From Crocodylus rhombifer (lineage: Eukaryota; Chordata; Crocodylia; Crocodylidae), in NCBI GenBank assembly GCA_038503035.1, contig JAVSML010001153.1, positions 62,001 to 126,000 of the forward strand: a stretch of DNA of 64,000 bases, written 5' to 3'. The position numbers and the translations under genes were made by a program. Positions 35,561-47,409 of the stretch are shown in pieces (the stretch's first letter is position 1; the number at the start of each line of letters is the position of its first letter). Under the pieces are notes generated by a model that did no database searches, was not told the origin of the DNA, and saw only the letters and a program-made list of their open reading frames with translations.

Positions 35561-36111
35561 TGGCCTTCAATCCATTGAACCCCCTTCTCAGGGTTGGGGT
35601 CAGTGTACCCCCTAACTACTGTGCCCTCTCTGGCACCAGACTGCTGTGCCCTCTCTGGCACCAGGAACCCCCACACTACTGGGGAGCTCCTGTGAGGCCT
35701 CCTCCAACCCCTTATAGCCTCTCCCAGTCCTCTGGTCTAATAACAAACAACGAACAAACAGAATGACATGAGCCAACCAGCTATAACTCAAACAAAGCCT
35801 CCTGGTTCAAACACAACCCCAAACCATCTGGTAGCTTATCCTCTCAAAAATCCCTACCAGGGTTTCCTTCACCCAGTCTCCTCAGTTGGCAGCTGATTCA
35901 GGCCCTCGGCTCTGTAGGCTGCAATGCTTCAACAGAGCTCTTACTCTATCAGCTGCCAGAGGAGAACTGGCCCTGGTCTCAGCCTGGCTTGTTTATATAT
36001 GCCAGGCCCTGCCCCCTCCTGGTCAGCTGACCCCTGTGGTTGCCCCGGCAACCAACACCTGTCCTTCTATAGGAGCAGGCACTTCAGTGCCCTGCAACAG
36101 GGAGCATGACA

Positions 36112-37260
36112 GAAATACCGGGCCAATGAGGGCCCAAGGAGTCACTTGTGGGGCCAGCATGGACGGAGGACAGCAGCAGTGACTGGGACACTGGCAGGAG
36201 CAATGGGGATGGAACTTTGACATGCACAGCAGATGGAAGGTACCGAACCCCGGGAGGAAACAACACATCAAGGGGGGTTGAAGCCCGGACGGAGACAGAT
36301 GCTGCGTAAGCCAGGAGTAAAGAGGGGCCACAGGAGATTCTCAGTATTAATATCACAATGACCAACAACCGCAGTGCCAGGGAGGGCCATAACATCAACC
36401 CTGATGAACAACACCATGGTTGGCATTAGGCAGGGTGTATGGGAGGTGGATCCCCAAGAAGACATACCACAAGGACAACCGAAGGGAAGTACCAGGGGAG
36501 GCAGGATCAGACATTGTCCTCCTGATAGAAAACTATTTACCATCAGAGACATGGGAGGAGAGTCCTGGGGGAACTGACTCAAGGTCACTCCCAATAGCCT
36601 GGCCATGCAGCCCAGGAAGCCAAGGCAAAGTACAAGAGGAACCTAAATGCATGACACTCAGGGGATAGGCACAGAAGTTTACAACTACATAAAAACTGAC
36701 TGGATTAGGTGGAGTGGAGGCCCCAGTAAAGGGGCATGAGTTAAGGCGCAGGCACATCCAAGAGTGCTTGAGGCCTAGTTGGGCCAGAAGCCAGAAGCCA
36801 GCCCAGTAAGGGGCTGGAGGAGTAATAGTGGAATTTGGATGCCATCTGCAAGGCATAGGACACAGTATAGGGGAAGGTTTGGAGCCATGTAATATGACCT
36901 TGGCATCAGGCTTTAAAATGGGCATCCTCCTGTTTAAAAAATGAAACAAAACAACTTATTGTTTACATCAAGGCATGGCAGACAAGTGTAGGTAGGCAGA
37001 GTCCCCAGACAGGGAGGTGGGCCAGCATGGTAACAGGCCCCAGTAGTTACCCTGTTACACAAAGCAGAGCCCATGGGAGGGGATGGATGTGGGCTGCCTG
37101 TTGTGAGCTCAGGGCTCCCCACTCTGCTGCCCTCCCTCTGGGACCTCCACAGCCCAATGAGTGGGATGCAGCTGGGCAGAGCAGTACTGGGTGGGGAAGC
37201 TCATTGCTGGGAGCTCCATGCCACCATGGCAAACCCAGATCCCCAGATATGAATAAATAT
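36112..37260. other. GC-rich sequence, no gene supported
   Basis: A continuation of the compositional block beyond the LTR-like unit. Short frames on the plus strand (36374-36577, 36420-36668) overlap each other and cannot be assigned to a family. It may belong to the same element as 33340-34485. Confidence 0.35.
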
Positions 37261-37484
37261 ACACTGTGGCTCATCTATAAACCTTTCTAAAGAAGGTACT
37301 AAAATGGCCACCTCTGCAACTTCCAGTACAATAACTGACTTTAATAATAATAATATACATATCTTCTTAACATAATAACTTTGTTCATTAATTTCTACAG
37401 AAATCTCCAAACAACTGAAGAAATTAAAATGGCAACAAATTCTCACAACCAGCCAAAAATTTCTGCTCTAAGATAACTTTTTCC

Positions 37485-38672
37485 TTTGGAAAGGGGCAAA
37501 CATAGTGCCCATATTTCAGAAAGGGAAAAAGAAGGATCCAAGGAACTACATACTGGTCAGCCTCACCTCAGTCCCTGGAAAAATCATGGAGTAGATCCTC
37601 AAGGAATCCAGTTCTAAGCACTTGGTGGAGAAGAAGGTGATTAGGAACAGTCAGCATGGATCCACCAAGAGCAAGTCATGCCTAACCAACTTGATTGCCT
37701 TCTATGATGAGACAACTGGCTCTGTGAATGGGGGAGGCCACTGGATGTGGTTTACCTTGATTTTAGCAAGGCTTTTGATAGTCTCCCACAACTTTCTCAC
37801 AGGCAAGCTAAGGAAGTGTGGGCTGGATGAATGGACTATAAGGTGGATAGAAAACTGACTGGAGCATCAGGGTCAGAGGACAGTAATCAATGGTTCAAAG
37901 TCTAGCTGGCAGACAGTATCATATGGAGTGCCCCCAGGTTCATAGTGACCTAAACAAATTGGAGGATTGGACCAAGAGAAATCTCATGAGGTTCAACAAG
38001 GGCAAGTGAAAAGTCCTGCACATAGGAAGAAACAATCCCATGTACCGGTACAAGCTGGGGGCTGACTGGCTGGGCAGCAGAAAGAGACCTGGGTGCTACA
38101 GTGGACAATAAGCTGAATATGAGCCAACAGTGTGTCTTTGTGGCTAAGAAGGCTAATGGCATAGTGGGCTGCATTGGTAAGAGTGTTACCAGCAGGTCAA
38201 GAGAAGTGATTATTCCTCTCTATTCAGCACTGGTGAGGCCACATCTGGAGTAGTGTGACTTATGAGGAGAGGCTGAGGGAATGGGGCTCATTTAGTCTAG
38301 TGAAGAGAAGACTAAGGGGATTTAAGAGGAGCCTTCAACTACCTGAAGCATGGTGCAAACGGGGATGGAGTTAGCCTGTTCTTGGTGGTGACAGATGACA
38401 GAACAAGGAGCAACGGTTTCAAGTTGCAGCAAGGAAAGTTTAGGTTTGATATTAGGAAGAATTTTCTCACTAGGAGGGTAGTAAAACACTGGAACAGGTT
38501 ATCCAGAGAGATGGTGGACTCTCCCATCTTTGAAGGTTTTTGAGACCTGGCTAGATAAAGCCTTGGCTGGGATAATCTAGCTGGGAATGGTCCTGCTTTG
38601 AGCAGGAGGTTGTACTATATGACCACCATATCCCTTCCAATCCTAATTTTCTATGGTTCTATGATTCTTCAT
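37485..38672 (+). mobile_element. CR1 LINE with the catalytic region deleted
   Basis: Plus-strand CR1 covering reverse transcriptase to 3' end, closing with TTCTATGGTTCTATGATTCTT. The frame 37622-37858 encodes RNSQHGSTKSKSCLTNLIAFYD and KCGLDEWTIRWIEN, the N-terminal and middle parts of the polymerase. At about 37938 the sequence jumps from GTGCCCCCAG straight to TCATAGTGACCTAAACAA, omitting the segment that carries FADD in intact copies. The C-terminal region and tail then follow with several stops. Non-functional. Confidence 0.92.
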
Positions 38673-39652
38673 AAAGCTAAGATATAATTATATAAGTCAA
38701 AACTTTAGATAATAGAGATTTCTAAAGACCTTGTGAAATTGCAAAAATTTATAACTCATGAGATGTTGGCTAAGAGAAACTGGGTTTAGGCTAAGGAGAA
38801 ACTGGGTTTTTTCCTAATATTTCATGTGGCCCACAAAGTTCAATTAAAATACAACCTCTCACTTCTGTCTTCAAGAAACTAAGTGGAAATATCTTTGGCT
38901 AAGACAGACTGAGCTTGCTGACATAGACTCAGTTATAAAGAGCTATGAAAAATTTCTATGAATATTCCACAATGTGATTTGTCCCAAGTAGCTACTATCA
39001 ATGATTCCATACCAAATTCAAAAGTAGAGTTAATGATAATGTATTTGAAAAACACTGCTGCTCTCTCTGTTCTTGAATTATCTACATGCAAAATGGCATT
39101 TTCTTGGACTGCAGCTGTCCAAAGAGATTTCAATTGTTTTGTTCACATTTTTACTCAGTAGGCTATTTGTGTTAATACAATAATTTATGCTAACAGTTTT
39201 CAGTCTGAAACTTGTTTATCAAATGTTAACTGCATGTATTTGATATCCTAATCGTGAGCTCCTTTGACTGGGCACATAGGTCAGATGGTTTATTTTTGCT
39301 CCCCACTGGGTAAACATAAAACTAAAAACTGAGTTTCTGGAACAACATTCACATTTAAGAGTTCAAAATCCATGTTCATGAACATGCCCTCTAGACTAAA
39401 AGGTAAGAAATAGAGTGCCTGGAAATGAAAACCTAGTTCCAGGACACAGAAGGAAAAATGACACCACCTTTTTTCTCTTCCATAATACAAAACCTGAAGA
39501 CATGAAATTATTCATGACAAATAATGGTCTGGATCCTCACCTGGTATATAAATTGGCATAGCTGTATTGTCTTGCACCTGCTTATTCCTTCTGCCATGTT
39601 AGCCAGGCCAAATGAATTTAGCCACTTTTCGCTTTATCATATTGTAGTAATT
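38673..39652. other. Unique sequence, nothing recognised
   Basis: AT-rich, with a short near-repeat AGAAACTGGGTTT / GAGAAACTGGGTTTTT near 38776-38810. No gene is seen. Confidence 0.45.
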
Positions 39653-39911
39653 CAGCACTGTCCAATGGCACCTGTGGGCTGCATGCAGCCAGTACGGGGT
39701 TAAATTGAGGCCCCCTAGGCTCTCACTCAGCTGCTACTCACACCATTACTCTGGCTGCAAAAGCAACCAGGATCTCCAGGCTTCTCCTTCCGATCTTCCC
39801 TTTCCCACCTCCAGGGGGTTTGCAGCGCAGCAGATCCATGGCTCCCACTGGTGTAACCACCACTAGTGCAGCCCATGAGTCCTCTGGCTGCTTACAAGTT
39901 GGACAGCCCTG
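39653..39911. mobile_element. Probable hAT-type MITE
   Basis: The left end CAGCACTGTCCAATGGC pairs with the right end, which reverse-complemented begins CAGGGCTGTCCAACTTG. CAGGGCTGTCCAA is typical of hAT termini. GCATGCAGCC on the left and its near-inverse on the right extend the match. Flanks TAGTAATT and TATTGAGT agree at 5 of 8 positions, so the duplication is uncertain. Confidence 0.55.
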
Positions 39912-40226
39912 TATTGAGTTTTTTGAAAAATATTCATTATTCATAGGTACAGACTGAAGCATAGCATGCATGCATAATTCTTAGCCTATATGTAGTATCT
40001 GAAGTGTTCACTTTGACTTTTTACTATTCATTAGTCCTGGTGATGCTTCTGTTCCCAGATTTGGATGACTGAAACTTGTAAAGTAGCAGAATAATTAACT
40101 ATGAATAAAGAATGATAACACTTCCTCGTAACACACTTTCTGATACAGTGCTAATACCCATGACTTCTGAGGGATCCTCCCCTACTTAAAATATCTAGCA
40201 GTTAAGCAAATGACCACAAACATTAT

Positions 40227-40715
40227 GGGTACGTACAAACATTACATTTAGATTACATACAACCAAATGACTGGGTGTACAGGTGTTCACAGGGTTTAAA
40301 TCACATCAGAGGTGAACTAATTTTAGATTAACCTGGGTTAACATAATCTAAAACGGGTTAACCCAGTCTAGTGAATGCTTGAACATGCTTACAGCGTGGG
40401 CTGCATCAGTGGGACCTGCACTAGTGGGGGCTACGCCAATGAGAGTCATGGCCCCCCCAGTACTCCACATAACCTCCTTCTGTGCAGGGAAAGCTCAGCC
40501 CCGGACCTACCAGTCCCCACCTCTGTGGACCCACCATCCCTTCCCTGATTCTGCCAACCCCCTTCCCACCCCCTAAGTTACTTATCTCTGACTACCACAC
40601 CACTCTTGGCAGCAGCGATGCATGAAAGTACCACTCTTGGTTTAGGTGTAGTGGCTTACTCTAAGCCATCTAAACCTAAACTGGGTTCCACAAATGCTTA
40701 TTCACACTCTGTATG
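40227..40715 (+). mobile_element. MITE-like element of the GGTAYGTACA family
   Basis: Begins GGGTACGTACAAACATTAC and continues with TTTAGATTA, GGTGAACTAATTTTAGATT and GGGTTAACCC. This is the same order, inverted, as the right part of 1727-2436. A GC-rich middle follows, and the far side (TTTAGGTGTAGTGGCTTAC, AACTGGGTTCCAC) matches the left part of that element. The right terminus is degraded. It has no coding capacity. Confidence 0.5.
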
Positions 40716-42510
40716 GTGCCAAGAATCCTAGTGAACTGAACTTGGAACTTACATATATATATGTATATATATAAAATTACAATTTTTAACCATTCCATAA
40801 TCTCTGATAAAAATACAACACATTTAACATGGAAAGAGCATTGTTCATATATTATATAATCAATCTATAGAGTTCACTGCGACAGGATATTACTGAGGTC
40901 AGTAAGATACAAAAAGAGATTTGACATTTATGAATAAGAATAGCATCTGCAGTTACACTAGACTAGCTAGAATAAAATTACAAGGGCCATCAATCCACAT
41001 GCTTCAGGATATAAGATAATCACCAGCTGGTGCCAGAGAGAAAATTACCCCTCTAGTAGAAGTATCAAACAATAGGAGACACAACCAGTGTGTTATTCCT
41101 CCTCAGAAAGATTCTGCATTGACCTTAGGTGGAAATAGCATGTCAGACTAGGTAGTTTGTTGCTCTGTTCTGCTATGAGAAAATTTATATTCCCAACAAA
41201 TATCCAGACTAAGAACAAAATATCACAAATAAACCATTCTTCCTTCACTAAACATTCAAACTCAGTGACTATAGACCTTAAAATAGTTGTCTGATAAGCT
41301 GACTTCAACTTTTCAGGGTGGGATAAACTTCAAGGCAATGCAGACATTTCTCTTGACTCCTAGAGTCTGCATTTCTTTTGCCTTGTTTACCTTTTTAATA
41401 ACATTTGGTCACAAAATAACATGGCATACTTCTGTTAGTCAAAATCACTAATGGAGAATAAGTACACTGCATCATTAAATACATCAAAGAAGTCTGAAAG
41501 CAGACTTTCCCCTCCCAGACACACAGCATACTCAACCCATACATGACACATCTTCAGGATGGAGGTATGTAACTGGGAGATGGTACTTTGTAGTATTCAG
41601 CCCTCTATTGCCAAAACCAGTGCTGCTTATTTTGTAATTATGTGGTGCCACTAGAGAGACAGTACATTTATATCTATAGATAGATGTAGATACTGGTATA
41701 CAAACACACATGAGAGAAAGGAGGCAAAAGAATATACCTAGAGTACAGATTCAAATGCATAATGAACTATAGTTTGCCTGCCAGAAACAATAGACAAATG
41801 ACAAAGCAATTTTCACACTTCTTAATGAGATCCCAAGGTAGTTTTCTTGAGCTCAAAACTGAAACTGTTGAATAGATTAATTTAAACTCAAGCGTCTCAG
41901 GAAACTTCTGGTTAATTTTTTTTAAGGAAAGTGGTACATATAATACTGGCCAGCAGTACAGTGATGTGTGCACACATAGGAACATCAGGATTTATTATCA
42001 TGAGTTCAGCATTGATTAACAATATTACAATGAATACCAAAGGAGCAAAGAGTGATTTGTCACTTACTATAAAATGTAGCTGAATTTGTTTTAGACACTC
42101 ATGGAGGGTCCAAGGAACTAAAGTAATTATTTTGTGAATGAAATATTAGATGCCAGATATTAATAATAGGGGGTCTTGATCTCCCAAACTCCCCTGGACT
42201 ATATTCTGTGCACACATTTTTTTAAGGAGAAATGAAATATTTGGTGTTTATAAATGTGAAAAACTGGCTAACAATGAGCAATTGTGTGGACACACCCTAG
42301 GCTGTGTTTTTCGTGCAAATCTTATGGAAATCTTACTTCTTGTTTCTGACCTGCAACACTTCCACTAACAGAGGGCAGATCTTAACCTGTGCTACAGCCA
42401 ATGTTCACAACTCCAGCTGTACAAGATTCAATAAAATTGCCCTAAAGGGCCAGATAAAGATTCCCCCACCTATGTGAGAAACTCCCAGCTAGTAGTTCTG
42501 TAATCTTCCT
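40716..42510. other. Unique sequence with a TA microsatellite
   Basis: The alternating AT tract at 40752-40774 is the only feature I see. No credible gene is present. Confidence 0.45.
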
Positions 42511-43043
42511 GGATGTATCTACACATGCCATTAAGGTGACTTGATAAACTCCAGAACAGTTTGCTCAGGAGTTTATCACAACACCTTAATGGAACATGTA
42601 GATGCTTAAATTGCCATGGTCCAGGGCATGCTTGCAGATACTGCACCTAGGATCACAGCAGTTTGAACCAGGGGTGGAACAGCCCTGGGCTGGCAGGGAA
42701 TTCAGAGGGGTCAGCCCTGGGCTCCAGGAGGTGGCATTGGGTGGTGGAGGGGCTGGCTGGGGAACGAGAGTGCCCCAGTGGGTGGACTGGGCAGCAGGCA
42801 CCCCTGTGACTAGGCAGCAGGCAGGGGTCTGTGCTGCTGCTGCCTGGGCTGACCGGGTGCAACATACACCTGTGTCAGCATTTACACATGCGTTTAGGTG
42901 CATTATTTTTGCCATTGTACGATAGTCTTACAGTGGCAAAAATTAGTTTGCTACAGTCTAATAGCATCACACATGTAGACTGTGAAGCTTTACACCACAG
43001 CAAATTAGTCTACTGTGCAATTAAGTGCACTTGTAGATGCACC
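42511..43043. mobile_element. 533-bp member of the CATCTACA MITE family
   Basis: Bounded by GGATGTATCTACACATG and CACTTGTAGATGCACC. The left arm 42513-42605 is itself a near-perfect hairpin: CATTAAGGTG pairs with CACCTTAATG, and GATAAACTCC pairs with GGAGTTTATC. The middle is a GC-rich segment homologous to that of 52904-53315 (GGGCTGGCAGG, GTGGAGGGGCTG). Frames at 42586-42925 on both strands arise from this GC-rich core and are not genes. Confidence 0.65.
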
Positions 43044-43584
43044 CTCTCTATAGGCAACATACACAAGTCAGAACCAGGTGGCTAAAGCACCTTTTTTTAA
43101 AGTGATTCCAAATTGGCACACTCATTCTTTGGGACGCATTACAAATTGGCATAAACTAGAGCAGCCATGAAGCTGCTATAACCTGCACCAGAAGCCAAAC
43201 TTGCTCCCAGTTATTCTAAAAATCTGAGAAATCTACAGATGCGTGCTCTCCTCTCCCTTCCAGTCCTAGGTCAAGCATAGCTCATTAAGATCAGAGTATC
43301 AAGGGCTTCTATTGAATCAAGATAGAAAGAAGAAAAAAAACTGTGAATCTCTAGTCTAAGCTAACAAACACCTTTTTCCATTGTGACCTAAAGATGATTT
43401 GAACCCAAATTTCCTGAAGTCAAAACCTACGAAAGTAACCCTTGGCCCCAGCTTTTGCTACCTTATTAACAAATACTCGGCTTCTGTACATATTTCTTCA
43501 AATATAATAATGTATGGCCATCTGAACCTATAGAAGAACTGTTTTATCCTAGGACCTGTCTGCAGAGTTGATTAGCTGGTTTCA
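43044..43584. other. Unique sequence, nothing recognised
   Basis: No gene or repeat boundary seen. Confidence 0.45.
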
Positions 43585-44641
43585 CAGTTTCATAGTTTCA
43601 TAGTTTGTAGGGTCGAAAGAGACCTGAGCAGATCATCAAGTCTGATCCCTACCATGGCAGAAAAAAGTACTGGGGTCAAATGACCCCAGCAAGGTTTACA
43701 TCTAGCCTCCTCTTAAAGACCCCCAGGGTAGGAGCCAGCACCACTTTGCTTGGAAGTGGTTTCAGATCCTAACCACCCTGACAGTGAAGTAGCGTCTCCT
43801 GATATCTAGCCTGAATCTACCCTCTGCCAGCTTGTGACCATTATTTCTAGTCACTCCTGGTAGCGCTCGGGGGAACAGGGACTCCCCCAATGCCTGCTGG
43901 TCCCCTCTGACTAGTGTGTAACAGGCCACTAGATCCCCCCTCAGCCTTCTCTTCTGGAGGCTGAACAGGTTCAGGTCCCTTAGCCTCTCCTCGTATGGCC
44001 TGCCCTGCTGCCCCCTGATCATACGAGTGGCCCTCCTCTGGACCCTCTCCATGCTGTCCACATCCCTCTTGAAGTGTGGCGCCCAGAACTGGATGCAGTT
44101 CCAGCTGCAGCCTGACCAGCGCCGCATAGAGGGGGAGGATCACCTCCTTGGACCTGCGTGAGATGCATCTGTGGATGCATGACAAGGTATGGTTGGCCTT
44201 CCTGACCGCGCCCCCACACTGTTGGCCCATGTTCATTTTGGCATCAATAATGACTCCAGGATCCTTTTCTGCCTCTGCACTGATGAGAAGGGAGTTCCCT
44301 AGCCTGTAGGTATGGTGCTGGTTCTTCCTCCCCCGGTGCATCACCTTGCACTTGTCAGTGTTGAAACCCATCCTGTTCTCATCGCCCACCCCTGTAACCT
44401 GTCTAAGTCCAGTTGCAGCCTATTCCTCCTTTCTAGCGTGCCCACTTCTCCCCACATCTAAGTGTTGTCTGCGAATTTGAACAAAGTGATTTTTACCCCC
44501 TTGTCCAAGTCGCTGATGAAGATGTTGAACAGTGCAAGCCCAAGGATTGAGTCCTGGGGGACCCCACTGCCCACATCCCTCCAAGTCGAAAATGACCCAT
44601 CCACCACCACTCTCTGTGTACGGCCCTCGAGCCAGTTAGTT
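43585..44641 (-). mobile_element. CR1 LINE, reverse transcriptase end to 3' terminus
   Basis: Minus-strand CR1, 5'-truncated at about 44641 within the polymerase. The tail region carries repeated TTTCATAGTTTCATAG (43584-43605 on the plus strand). In the reverse transcriptase the catalytic motif reads FADN instead of FADD (about 44464-44476). C-terminal sequence is well kept: [39 protein letters not shown] and TRNNGHKLAEGRF. It shares its subfamily with the fragment at 1119-1480. One frameshift separates the frames 43762-44127 and 43847-44389. Confidence 0.93.
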
Positions 44642-45388
44642 TAATGTAGATTCCTTTTGTGTGATAGTAACTTGAATGATATATTGTTTTGTGGTTATGG
44701 TGTATAACTGTGCTTCTCTCATCTTCTTTATAGTGTGATTTGTTAAGCTTTAACCACCATCATTTGTTTCCAATATATGTGCTGTTTGACTTTATAATTG
44801 TTTGATCTGTTTTGTGCCTCTTTTCCTTTTTTTGTTTATTTTCCTGTGGTTCCTTCAAACCCTTTTTCTGGTTACATCTTTCTGAATTCATCCCTGATCT
44901 TCCCTTTCAGATATGTCTTCAAGAAAAGGTAATTTCAAATGCATACTGATCTTGTCTAAGAACACCAAGGGGTAAATTTTCAGTGCAGTGCTCAGAGATT
45001 TAGATGTGCAGTTCCTATTAACATTAATGGAAGTCATATAGCTAAATTCCTATATACCATGCTGAAACAATAACCTCAGTTCTGTTTTTCAATAAAAATT
45101 TCATAAGGATATTTAGCACATGAATTCAGCTGCTGCACATAATTACTAACAAAATTACTGAGTTTCAAGTCCCTAACTGCTTCCTATAAAACATAACTAA
45201 GTGTACAACACTAAATATTATGATCTACCGGGTCAACAAGGAGTGTTCAGAAAAGCCTATATGATCCCCCTTTATTCAGGGGCTTCAGAGTGGCAGATGA
45301 CTTCACACAAGCCATGGTCAGGTTCAGAAGTGATGCTGAATGCAGTATAATGGAGGTCTGATTCTCAAATTTAGGCCCAAGTTTGACA
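44642..45388. other. Unique sequence, nothing recognised
   Basis: T-rich, no gene seen. Confidence 0.45.
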
Positions 45389-45685
45389 GGTTGCCAGCAA
45401 ATCAAAGGAAGTGATTATTCCCCTTTACTCAGCACAGGTAAAGCCACATTTGACCCCACTACAGAAAGGATATAGACAAATTAGAAAGAGTCCAGCTGCT
45501 GGAGATGAAAATTCAGGTCCAAGACCATGGTGCAGCTGGCTGTCATTAAATAAGTCAGCTGGTGACTTTTGTGTGACCCATGGTCTGCAGAGTGAGCAAA
45601 GACTACCTGCAGAGAGGCTGGAATAGAGTGTCATGTGTATGCCCATGTGTTATGTGCAGAGGCCTAGTGGATGGGGTACATAACC

Positions 45686-45697
45686 CATATAAAAGGA
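45686..45697 (+). promoter_or_regulatory. TATA box of the solo LTR
   Basis: CCATATAAAAGG, about 190 bases from the LTR start, the expected place for a U3 promoter. Activity is not shown by sequence. Confidence 0.6.
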
Positions 45698-46370
45698 ACC
45701 TGATTGACAGGAGGTGTGTGTCTGGGCACAACTGAGGGGTGTGTGCTCCTGTATGTGTGTGATTGAGGGTGTGACTGGGTGCAAGAGTATCTTGTGAAGG
45801 AAGTGGTTGTTGGACTGTGCAGGTGAGAGACTGAGCAAGAGCTGGAACAGTGTGACTGAGTTCAACAAGTGAACTTTGAAGGTACACCGTGCTGAGCTCC
45901 AGTGGCCTGTGTCTCTGCTGCTGTGGATTCTCTGTCTACCAGAGAGAATAGATAGGGTTGGCTCCCCAGGTCCCTTTTCTTTCTTCCGGGTGTGCATGTC
46001 ACTTCAGGTAGCAGCCCTCTACTTTCCTTGGTAAGTATTGCCCATTCTTTCCTTCTCTCCCCCTGGCTCTGAGTTTTCCTTCCCCTGCTTACATGTGGGA
46101 GGTGAGCCACAAGCCACCAACAAGCAGCCATCTGAGGTTCGAGCAACCAGAGGCACCTGAGTTGCAAGTTTAATAAAGCTTCCCCTCTCTTAATAAATAA
46201 AATTATCCTATCCCTGTTTGTAATATAAATATATGGATATTGCTAAGGATAAGGATTGTTAATGTTAAGATAAGTATAGGCTAAGATCATTTGTATTGGG
46301 TGGAACTATTGTTTGGGTGTGTTACTGAACATTAGTTGTTGGGTTACTTACTTGTTAGTTGCTGTTCTTT

Positions 46371-46376
46371 AATAAA
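46371..46376 (+). terminator. AATAAA polyadenylation signal of the solo LTR
   Basis: TTCTTTAATAAACCATTG in the distal half of the LTR. A second AATAAAG lies near 46172 and could serve instead. Confidence 0.5.
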
Positions 46377-47367
46377 CCATTGTATTCATTATACCTTATA
46401 TATTTGTGTAAGCTTCCTTATTAGTCTTACTGCAACTAATTGCTGGATTAATTGGGCGGTGATAGACATGCCCTGATTAATTTGTTAGCCAGCCCAGAGC
46501 CAAAAATCACCTCCATTGGAATCTGGACTAGTGAGTGAGCCATTGTTGACACTTAATTAGGCCCCAATTAAATCCAGCTCCAACACAGTGGAGGGCAACA
46601 AAAATGGTTAGGGGACTGGAGCACATGACTAATGAGGAGAGGCTGAGGGAACTGGCCTTATTTAGCCTAGAGAAGAGAAGATTGAGAGGGGATTTAATAA
46701 CAGTGTTCAACTACCTGAAGGGTGGTTCCAAAGAGGATGGAGCTAAACTGTTCTCAGTGGTGGCAAATGACAGAAGAAGCAGCAATGGTCTCAAGTTGCA
46801 GTAAGGAAAGTTTGGGTTAGACATTAGGAAAAACTCTCTTACTTGGAGAGTAGTAAAATTCTGGAACAGGTTACCCAGAAAAATTGTGGAATCTCCATCC
46901 TTGGAGCCTTTTAAGACCCAGCTAAATGAAGCCTTGGCTGGGTTAATCTAGTTGGGAATGGTCCTGCTTTGAGCAGGCAGGACTAAATAACCCCCTGAGG
47001 TCCCTTCCAACCCTAAATTTATAAGATTCTATATTGACCATGCATGTATAACCCAGCACCAGCTCAATACCCGATTGCCTTAAACAGAGCCCCTCGGGTT
47101 CTCCCCCTTCAGCACTGCACGTCCAATAAGTCTTTGTTCATCTTCATTCACTGATAACTATGAATATCATTTCACACATATCACTTCATAACTTACACAG
47201 TAAGAAGTCAAGGGAGGTACACACTAAAGAAGTTTTAACTTATGCATTATCCAGCTCTTGAGTGGCTAAGTCCCTGACAGAAATTTGGTAGAGTAAATCT
47301 AATTTTCAGGACCAAATTTATACAACGTTATGATTCTCTTCTGAATATAGCACGCATGCACACACAC

Positions 47368-47409
47368 TCTCTTCTCCCTCTCGCTCTCTCTCTATATATA
47401 TATATATAA
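47368..47409 (+). repeat. Compound CT/TA microsatellite
   Basis: CT-rich units followed by (TA)n. Confidence 0.92.

Larger units (their letters stand above)
34486..36111. mobile_element. Candidate LTR or LTR-like unit containing tandem arrays
   Basis: Begins TGTCACAGGGCGGGG and ends GGGAGCATGACA, giving TGTCA...TGACA inverted ends. On the minus strand a strong TATA-like box, GCATATATAAACAAGCC, lies at about 35986-36002, roughly 110-125 bases into the unit from its 36111 end, as in an LTR promoter. On the plus strand a purine tract abuts 34486, as a polypurine tract would. The two clues imply opposite orientations, so I leave the strand open. I found no matching target duplication and no primer-binding site. 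The interior is dominated by three tandem arrays. At about 1.6 kb it would be a long LTR. Confidence 0.42.
45497..46585 (+). mobile_element. Solo retroviral-type LTR inserted in CR1
   Basis: 1,089 bp starting TGCTGGAG and ending CTCCAACA, so the ends are 7/8 inverted and give the TG...CA form of LTRs. The flanks CAGC (45493-45496) and CAGT (46586-46589) form a 4-bp target duplication with one difference, and fit the uninterrupted CR1 sequence. A TATA box (CATATAAAAGG, about 45687) lies about 190 bases in, and AATAAA signals occur at about 46172 and at 46371-46376, which sets plus orientation. No internal retroviral genes flank it, so a solo LTR left by LTR-LTR recombination is the simplest reading. 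The retroviral class is undetermined. Confidence 0.8.
45389..47035 (+). mobile_element. CR1 LINE split by a solo LTR
   Basis: The left piece 45389-45496 ends in AGAAAGAGTCCAG, and the right piece 46586-47035 resumes with GGAGGGCAACAAAAATGG. These are contiguous in CR1 ORF2 (ERVQRRATKM-type segment). The right piece encodes [20 protein letters not shown] (frame 46604-46804) and ends with the AGGTCCCTTCCAACCC tail. It is 5'-truncated and internally deleted, hence inactive. Confidence 0.9.
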
